Assembly (NCBI RefSeq): GCF_027744825.2
Contig: NC_071335.1
Coordinates: 29,378,501-29,442,500, forward strand
Reading direction: 5' to 3'
Source: Synchiropus splendidus
Taxonomy: Eukaryota > Chordata > Actinopteri > Syngnathiformes > Callionymidae
DNA: 64,000 nt
Each line of letters opens with the position of its first letter. The first letter of the stretch is position 1. Positions 56,516 to 64,000 of this stretch are shown one piece after another. The translations under genes and the position numbers were made by a program. The notes under the pieces are model-generated. The model was given only the letters and a program-made list of their open reading frames with translations. It was not told the DNA's origin and made no database searches.

Positions 56516-58510
56516 GTTACAAGTCACATATTTTTTTTCCGTTGTACCCTCAAATAATCACTGTTTCCAATCCTGTCGTTGTGTTGTATGACTAAATGAA
56601 TGAATGCATATTTCATAACTGAATAAATTTTTATTTAAATTCTCTGATTCATTACAGATACATTGCAGACATTTCCAACGTCATTTGACATGCTATATGA
56701 CTGCTTTGTATGTATTATATCACTTTGCATCTTGAGTAATACACTGTTTCTTATACAATATTTCATCTCACATGATACAGAGATTGAAAAGAAGCAGAGT
56801 GAACAACAGCTCTTATGATATCTGCCCCTAATTTCCACTTTCCCTATTTTTGGACCAGTGCCTGTGTGTAGGTGTGAACTTGTGTATGTGTGATGTTTTT
56901 TTTGTGTGTTTTCTACAAGAAATGTCACCTCATATACATCAAGGTGAAATGTCATTGAAAACTGTTGTTTTACTTTACTTTATATGATGCATTATTTCGT
57001 TTTACTGAAAAAAAACAGGGAAATCTGTGGGGGTACAAAATAATTTGCCCGACAAAATATTTCATTCACAAATTCAAATGATGCAGACTACGTACAACTA
57101 AAAACCCATATTGATTTTCAACCGACACGATGCTTGGAACACATTCTCACTCCTCCAGCATCAAATATCGACAACAGTCAAGTGGGGTTTGCAATGAGAG
57201 AGAGTTGGAAAAGTCAATTCTGAATTATTTGAGTCAAATAACTTCCCTCGCAAGGCATTTCCCAACGCGATAAGTAAAGCGGAACAGACAATAAATGCAT
57301 AAATAAAAAGCTATGATTCAGGATTAGGCCATGAGGAGGCAGTCCCAAGGGTTTTGAAACGCAAGCTCATGTCTCCCATTGAAACAGGAGGTGCGTACTG
57401 TTTGGTGTGAAGCAAGTGGCCACATGTGGTACTACATTTACCAAGGGACATGGGCTTGCTTGGACAAAGCCAACGGATCAAACTAAAAAATAAAAAATGT
57501 GATCATGAACCTCCACGACCGGACATTATTAATAGTCACAGCACAGCTGGATGCCGAGTCAGACATAATAATAGCTCAAGTAAAGACTCGGTGAGTGCGG
57601 CCGACAGCAGAATTATAATGCATTAAATGTTGCGGATATTATTTAAAATCACATACCACTGGCCAATTAGTATGTTAAGCTGCCACTCTGGTTACCATGG
57701 TTACAGGTATGGGTGGCTGCTGCATGGCGGTAATGAAGTGGTTTCTCTCATAACCGTCGCCGGCGTTCAACAAAAGTGCCCCATTAATTTTGTGTGCAGG
57801 CAGACAGACTGACAAACACATGGAAAAACATAGCTTTAAATCCCAAGATACCAGACGGAGATTTAGCTGACACTAAAAGTCATTCACATATTCTTGTTGA
57901 GATTGACGAATACGACATTCCCTCAAAATCCTGTCACTTATTCGACAGCAATGATGGCACTCGGTGTTTCCCATAAGCAGAATCAATGATTGTTTTGAGC
58001 GTCGGACAAATGTATGTCACAATGTGAGAAGAGTCTTTCAGCTAATGGCTTGGACTCCACTGACCTCAGGCTGACATGAGATGGAGCCTAATTCGAGGAA
58101 CACATGGTGTTGAGGGATTGTGACATTAATTCCTCTGAGTCATCCAGGGATAGTGGGAGCCCCTATTTATGTCGACTAAAAGCGCTCATGTCTGAACTAT
58201 CAACCTGGCCATATCCTCTCATCCCGCTGATGTTTTCCACCATTTTCCACCGATAATTTCGACCGCCGCGCAACAGGTCGATGAGTGATGAGCGAGGTTA
58301 GCGTTGGACACAAACAAAGAAAACAAGACACTGAGGAAGAAATGTTTGGTTGCTCCAGACCAGTGAGCTAGCAATATCAGCAATGGCTGTTTTCTGGATC
58401 AACTTTCGATCGAATTTTTTTTTTTTTTTTTTTTTTTTTTCTGGGCTATTTGAAGCAATATTAGACCACAGTGGAGTTTGTTTTGATAAAGTACTGAAAT
58501 CATGAACAGG
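56516..58510. other. Unique sequence, no gene recognised
   Basis: Frames reach 106 codons (56635-56955, minus) without a domain. The part at 57470-57830 is listed as a candidate non-coding element. A 26-base T-run lies at 58415-58440. Confidence 0.45.
57470..57830. promoter_or_regulatory. Candidate conserved non-coding element with X-box-like site (unverified)
   Basis: Balanced, non-repetitive sequence with dense homeodomain-type words (ACATTATTAATAG, ATAATGCATTAAATG, CCAATTAGTATG). At 57691-57704 it has GTTACCATGGTTAC, one base from the RFX X-box consensus GTNRCC-N(0-3)-RGYAAC. It looks like a vertebrate enhancer in texture, but no alignment was possible. The frames of 60-66 codons here are not convincing. 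Confidence 0.22.
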
Positions 58511-58604
58511 AATTAAAATTAAAATTAAAATTAAAATTAAAATTAAAATTAAAATTAAAATTAAAATTAAAATTAAAATTAAAATTAAAATTAAAATTAA
58601 AAAA
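58511..58604. repeat. (AAAATT)n hexanucleotide array
   Basis: About 15 units of AAAATT. On the minus strand it encodes the alternating Ile-Leu run inside a 162-codon frame (58298-58786), which is therefore an artefact of the array. Confidence 0.95.
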
Positions 58605-58619
58605 GTAATGGGTTGTTGA

Positions 58620-58690
58620 TCTTCAACTCGGTTCTGGCGCATGATTTTGGAACAAAACTTGCCCAGACCCTTTGAGAACCGAGTTGAAGA
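58620..58690. other. 16-bp perfect inverted repeat
   Basis: TCTTCAACTCGGTTCT at 58620-58635 and its exact complement AGAACCGAGTTGAAGA at 58675-58690, separated by 39 bp. It starts 16 bp after the hexanucleotide array. It could be a hairpin or a remnant of small-element termini. No target duplication is obvious. Confidence 0.6.
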
Positions 58691-60794
58691 CCCATGACAG
58701 ATAGGGTCAAAACAACCTGAATACATTCCACACCACCTTCTTTTACTCATCTTGAAATGGAGAATATATTTCCTCCACACTACCAAACAATTTTTATTTA
58801 CTATCTTGAAAATACATCCCAGAATTGTTAGTGACCAAGCCGATCCGTCAAATTTAATGTGAGTATAAACCTGTCAATGTTTTCCAGCCATATGTGGTTG
58901 AACACATCTCTTCTAAAAGCTTGACATTTTTATGACAATTTTTGGAAAAAGAAAAAGAAGCGGTTATAGATTAAAGATTCAAGATAGAAAGATGTTTTTT
59001 GTTTTTTTTTTGGCAACGAAACTAACCATTAAAACTGATGCGGATATAAATAGTTATATGGCGCTCACTCATATCTGTCAAGTCTAAATATATTATATTA
59101 TCTGTAGAGGGTTTCATGACAGCAGGCAAGAAATGGGCAAAGTGTCATGTAAAGTAAAATTCTGGATTCATTTTAGGGTATTACAGGTGATAAAATGGCC
59201 TTCCTGCAGCATTTGTTCTCCTTCAACTGGTATCTGACGCCAGAGCAACTTCATTAGTTCTATGTTCTTCCACCAAGCATTTGACTGCTCATACATTATT
59301 CAGACCTCATTCAGCTTTATCAGTCCCTAACATAAACATAGACTCCACTCACGCTGTAAAGAGATGCTATCGTCATTGCACATCCATTTCCCTATTATTT
59401 TCCACCTGCGCTTTTCTCAGAGAAACACAGTTGTTGCCACAGAAATGTGATTTATTGTTATTGCATTACAGCAGACGATAGATTCATCCATTTATACAGC
59501 GATTATGGCCCACCTGTTTCTTCATGTCACTCCAGCGTACGCTATTAGCCACCTCCTTACTGCTTCATATCGCCTTGGATATTAAAACAAAACTGGTGTG
59601 AAATCCGAATATGGCAGTAACAACGTGGCAAATGCACTCTGAAAATGATGAAGTGTAGCTCATGAATAAATTACAAAGCTAAACAAGCATTATCCCATTG
59701 TCCGACGCGGGGAGACGGAATCAGAACCCACTCAAATCTCTAGCACATTGCTTCGCCGTGCTTTCAATGAGAGCAACACACAAGATGTTCAGCAGCCTCA
59801 ATGACCTTTTAAATCACATTCTGAAGTGGATAAGTGGAATTTGGAGCTAAACTCGCATAAATAGCAGGTGTTAAATTAGCTTTTGTCTGATCTTTTTTAT
59901 CAGATCCATCAACTGTTTGACTGATCATTGTCTTTAGCGCCTCACATCTGAGCATGTGACAACACTTCTTTCTGATATCCGGCTAAGTGAGAGCGCATGG
60001 CTCTGGCTCCTTCTCTCAGAAGACTCCCATCACGCTTTCCCTTCTTGTCTGGCTTCTCCACGCAGACATTCAGATGAATCGCTTATTAACCTCTGTTCAG
60101 AATCTGCATGTCGGAGTAAACACAAGACTTTCCTGGTCCTCAAACCGTACCATTGCGGAGTTGCTTTTAAAAAGCCTTGTAATTCAGAATTCCCTTTCTT
60201 CCCCCTCAAATTTGAGCTGTTTTTGTGGGTCTTCGGTGCGACTGCACACATTTGAAATGCAAAACAAACTGTCAGTTTTGACAGTATTTTAGTCCAATTT
60301 GAATCTTGTTTTTATTTCAATCGTCTTGATCAAACCCATTTCAGTGAACAACATCTTTGCAGCACCAACTCACTTCATGTACCATATATATGCGTTCGCA
60401 GATGACGGACTTGTTATCACCTGAAGTTGAAACACAGCGATCAATAATGAATAATATATGGAATATATGGCATGTTTTGTTCTGATCACAACAGCATGAA
60501 AAGATGAGGCTGAAGTCAGACGACACGTCTGAAAACTTGTTGGAACAGACACACAACTCATTCTGACAAGACCAACACAGACTCAGAACCTTAATGTTTC
60601 TTTCTTTTTTTTCTCCCCCCCATTCCGACGTAATCCTGTGCAAACGTATTGACATTCGGAAAGCGAAGACCTTAACGTCACGTGATGGCGCTCCTATAAC
60701 TCTGCATGAAATGAAGAATCACTTGGTATATAAAGCACCTCCTGTCGGTAAATTAGTTTCTTGGCGAGTGAAATTTTTCATTTCAGTTTTCAAG
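58691..60794. other. Unique sequence, no gene recognised
   Basis: Frames of up to 104 codons on both strands in overlapping positions at 59956-60292 and 60341-60655, none with recognisable features. Confidence 0.45.
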
Positions 60795-61042
60795 ATCAAC
60801 AGAACCCACCTGTAGCAGCTCGCCGTTGATGTCTGGCACAAGCATGGCAATCTCGATAAAACATTCCGAGGTTTGTTGCTTTCCTGATGACATCACTATT
60901 CAGCGACCATGTCATTTTGCAAAACTATCTACAGCAAACTTTTATTCCAGACATCAACGGTGAGCTGCAACAGATGGGTTCTGTTGATTTTATTATGTAA
61001 ACTATAAAGTTAAAAACGCATCAGACGGCATCAACGGTGAGC
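60795..61042. repeat. 42-bp inverted repeat with a partial third copy
   Basis: The left arm at 60795-60836 (ATCAACAGAACCCACC...) and the right arm at 60947-60988 are reverse complements with three mismatches over 42 bp, 110 bp apart. A shorter copy of the inner part, CATCAACGGTGAGC, recurs at 61029-61042 in the orientation of the right arm. It could be a short foldback element or the ends of a 194-bp MITE. The flanks AAG and TTT do not show a clear target duplication. Confidence 0.75.
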
Positions 61043-61129
61043 GGAAAAGGCCGGTAGCCCAGGCTAAAAAAAATTTCAGTAGCCAAGAAAATTATTCACA
61101 AAAACAAAACAAGCGTCTACATGCAACAT

Positions 61130-61365
61130 AGAAGGACTTCGCTACCACCATAGGAGGCAAAAGTCCACTTTCCTTATGTCAATGTATGACGCTATGGGAG
61201 TGAGAGTACTTGGTTTAAAGTGGTGGGACCATTTTCAGGGTCCATGCAATCCTACCTGAAGACATTGTGTCCATTCTCGAGGAAGCTTGAGCACCGAGCA
61301 ACATTTGCACAATGACTAAAACACTAGCGTGGACCAATGAAAGGGTTTAGCCGTTGTTACAAGTC
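61130..61365. repeat. Interspersed repeat family C, copy 2
   Basis: CTACCACCATAGGAGGCAAA and GTCAATGTATGACGCTATGG precede the part shared with 56355-56515 (TTTAAAGTGGTGGGACC, AGGGTCCATGCAATCC, AAAGGGTTTAGCCGTTGTTA). The first portion also resembles 1020-1130. It is a degraded fish interspersed repeat of unknown class. Confidence 0.55.
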
Positions 61366-64000
61366 ACTTTTTTTGTTGTGTAGCGCCAGACATCCTCAGA
61401 AAATACAGATATTTTTCTTTCTTTTTTTATCGACAAACTATAGTGAGGTTTCTACTGACCTGGAAGTGTCTCATACTTTCCTCAACATTTCTTATATTCA
61501 CATCGCTGATGTCAAATGTTATTAATGAAAGACTCTCACAAGTCTGTTAATGAAATAACCTGCTGGTTATATTCACAAACGTTTCAGTGTTTATCTCTGA
61601 CCTTAGCTCTGATCAAAAGTCAGCCTTTGCAGAAGAATCCTCTTGAAAAGTTTTTGTCATCATTGTCAGAGAAAACTACTTTCTTCAGGGGGTTTCAGGA
61701 TCACATTTCTCTCGCCTTGCAGCACAAAAGAGTCATTGAAGGGTGCGATCATTATCAGGAAGATGAACGGCGGATCATCTGAAGAAGTTCAACCATGAAC
61801 CACCCTCCCCACCGCCAGAACAATTTTACGTCAACAGACTTTGGCTACTCTTTTTTTATAGCGGGTGAAAAACATCAGCCTTCCCCAGGAGCTGCCGCTG
61901 AAGTTGAAAATGGTCATCATGCGGTCTGGTTCTTGCACAGACAGAAGGTCCCAAACCTGCAACTGGCTGATGGCTTCCCCAGGGTCGTATTTGTGCTGAC
62001 CAATTAGCAATTACCAAACTCAGCCGCGCTAATGATCACTGCACTGCACGTGCACGACCTCACCTTTGCACTACTGTTCCGTTGGCTTATTGTGAGTCTC
62101 CCCGATGCTGCATTCATTACTAGACTCATATGCATAATGTCACGTAGCAATGTGCACCAGCAACAGTGAAATGAGTTCATCAAAAAGCAGCGCGCATAAC
62201 AGCCAGGAGTCACAGCAACATCAGTGCCAAACAAGTCGTGCGCCGACTTTGCCACTCCAATTCACGTTCAAAATGATCAGCGCCATTTGTATTCAGACCA
62301 TGTTGCCATGTTCCGTTTGGTGCCTTTTTTCAATGTTGAAAGGCAAATTCCCTGTCAATAAAGTAGCCCTGATAGTTGCGTGTGTGTGTTTGAGGGTGAG
62401 AGGTTTTAAAGGTCTTTGTCACAATGAGGCCTTCCAGGGAGTTTGCATTGCTTACAGTCTGACCCAGCATAAAACCCAGGCAATTACGGCCCAGCCACGG
62501 ACAGGGAAATCAACACAGCACAGCAGTGTAGCCATCTTGCCCAGAGTAAACATAACTAAGAGGGAAGCTGTTGAAGCCGGCAGTGAGAGGGGAATAGGTT
62601 ATGCAAATGGCCTTGCCCTCCAACATGGGAGTCAATGGAGTTCCTTCACAGTGATGGGAGCAGAAAACTAGCTACACAAACACTATCTGGCGACTTCACA
62701 CTGCATGGGCTCCTGTTTCCACTTGCTTATTCGGGCTGCTTCAGTCTAAGCAATGAGGTTTGTTCACACATTCTGACCTCGCCACAGACTGTGTCAAGAT
62801 TGCTTCCTATATAACGCAATAAAATCTCTTTAGCTCTAATCATGGTCAAGACATGTTCTGCTCAGGGTCTGAACTGTTGTGACTGGGATCGGATGAGAAG
62901 TAGGAAGCCGCTGAGACACAAGTCCGAATAACCAGAGCATACAGCCTTTAGATGAATGACAACTTCCACGAATGAAGAATTGAACTGTAAAAATGCAAGA
63001 TTTTTTTTTTCAGTTGACAGAGATCACACCAGGATCACGAGCATAATGTGCTGAGTATGTTGTCCTGGTGGACGCTGTAAGTGTTTCTGTAGCTCAAGCA
63101 ACACAAATGGAATCCATTGTCAGATGATCGTCCGTTTTAAGGAAGCAGTTTACTCTGCGTGAACACTGACAACAAAAGTCTGTTTGAAAATTGTGGTAAC
63201 CTTTGTCAAGGGTTAACACGTATTTTCCACCATTTTCTAAGTCAGTTTCCAAAAAATGCTCCGCACAAAACGACAACAAACAATGCCGTACAAACATACA
63301 TATGCTGCGACTATCGAGACATGAGACATGAGAAAGAAGCTGGGGCCACGTGTGTCTAATGTTCTAGCAGTTCTGATGTCACCTGATTCATCTCCATTGA
63401 CGCTGTCAATGTCTTTGCGACTGTCTTGCCACTTGTGTGTTCGCGATTCTTGATGCTCGTCCTAGTGAAAGAGCGACTTGAAATTTGGTTTTAATATTCA
63501 CTCTAAGCTGAACAGCTGTTGCTGAATGCACAGTACTCTGTGGTACGTGGCATTCGGCAAAATATCGGGATCAACTGCACACACTGGAAACTGGTGTAAA
63601 AAAAAAAATCTGACACAGAACCTTCGCCGACCGACACAGTTCTCCGCTCTTCGAGTTTGTTTCTTTGTTGACCCGTTGCTATATTTCACACAAGTCAGCC
63701 AACCTGCTATCTCTGAACTTGTTGTGCAGCTGACTTTAGAGAGAACGACAGCATGGCTGGGTATATGAGGGTATATTTTCATGCCATTCTGGTGGGAGAG
63801 ACTTGGCCTGCTTTTCAAAGCCTTGTGCCAGATGGTGGGAGCAACTCGCAAGGCAAAGGAGGAGAGGAAAAGAAAAAAAAGAAAGCAAGCCTGACTCCAT
63901 AATGCGAAGACCTAATGAGACCATGTAACCTACATCACACTCCATCACACCTATAGCAATGCACTTTGGCAAACACCTAAAACTTGCCTGTTTATATATA
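61366..64000. other. Unique sequence, no gene recognised
   Basis: It includes the longest open frame not explained by a repeat (62150-62671, 173 codons), listed separately. Other frames are at most 117 codons (63498-63851, minus). The window ends in a TATATATA run. Confidence 0.4.
62150..62671 (+). other. Longest unexplained open reading frame, not called as a gene
   Basis: 173 codons from ATG. The product begins with a Ser/Gln/His-rich stretch (about residues 5-30). It continues through a hydrophobic, Cys-containing segment (about residues 43-63) and a second one, VALIVACVCL (about residues 72-81), and ends in a polar half. It resembles no family I know. A frame this long is expected about once by chance in six frames of 64 kb. 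The 3' part (62540-62670) carries an octamer-like word TTATGCAAATG at 62599-62609 and could instead be regulatory DNA. There is no promoter or splice context to decide. Confidence 0.12.

Noticed and set aside
58298..58786. 162-codon minus frame with an Ile-Leu tract
   Set aside because: The tract is the AAAATT array read in frame, and the flanks show no domain.

Overview
The window reads as intergenic or intronic DNA from a vertebrate, most probably a teleost fish. The reasons are long AT and GT/CA microsatellites, moderate GC content, no bacterial-style gene packing, and transposon families typical of ray-finned fish genomes: RTE/Rex3-type LINE remnants, several TA-flanked MITE families, a hAT-like 5' end and a PIF/Harbinger-like MITE. 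I found no protein-coding gene, rRNA, tRNA or CRISPR array that I can support. The long open frames are short, unrelated to proteins I recognise, or explained by repeats. Family names come from recognised motifs and termini, not from a database search.

Layout. 1-9.2 kb: mostly unique AT-rich DNA with a CpG-rich patch (690-930), a compact hairpin (2555-2585), two AT microsatellites and the longest copy of a TA-flanked MITE, here called family A (3723-4454). 9.2-15.5 kb: a LINE-like fragment, family A copies 2, 3 and 4, and a long AT array. Copies 3 and 4 face each other around 1.4 kb of unique, possibly constrained DNA. 15.5-26.6 kb: unique DNA, one RTE LINE remnant (18445-19305, minus) and a fragment carrying a TTTCATGAAAC motif (22605-22771). 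26.6-31.6 kb: family A copy 5, an AT array bracketed by a 27-bp inverted repeat, a hAT-like 5' end and a Harbinger-like MITE. 31.6-41.5 kb: unique DNA, about 500 bp of GATA/GACA (Bkm-type) tetranucleotide repeat, a 54-bp minisatellite and two copies of a second repeat family (B). 41.5-49.6 kb: a 630-bp foldback element with nested palindromes (44602-45231), another AT array, a second RTE remnant (47946-49100, minus) that carries an inserted repeat, and the third copy of family B. 49.6-64 kb: mostly unique DNA with family A copy 6, a repeat pair (56355/61185), a hexanucleotide array and a 42-bp inverted repeat.

Nothing here forms a pathway or operon, so no set of genes works together. Activity in this window is past transposition and repeat expansion. 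The most unusual items are the nested-palindrome foldback element, the inverted repeat bracketing the 28.3-kb AT array, the GATA/GACA block, and family A copies that are almost identical inside but eroded or cut at their ends. A few non-repetitive stretches look like candidate conserved non-coding elements, but only alignment to other genomes could show that.
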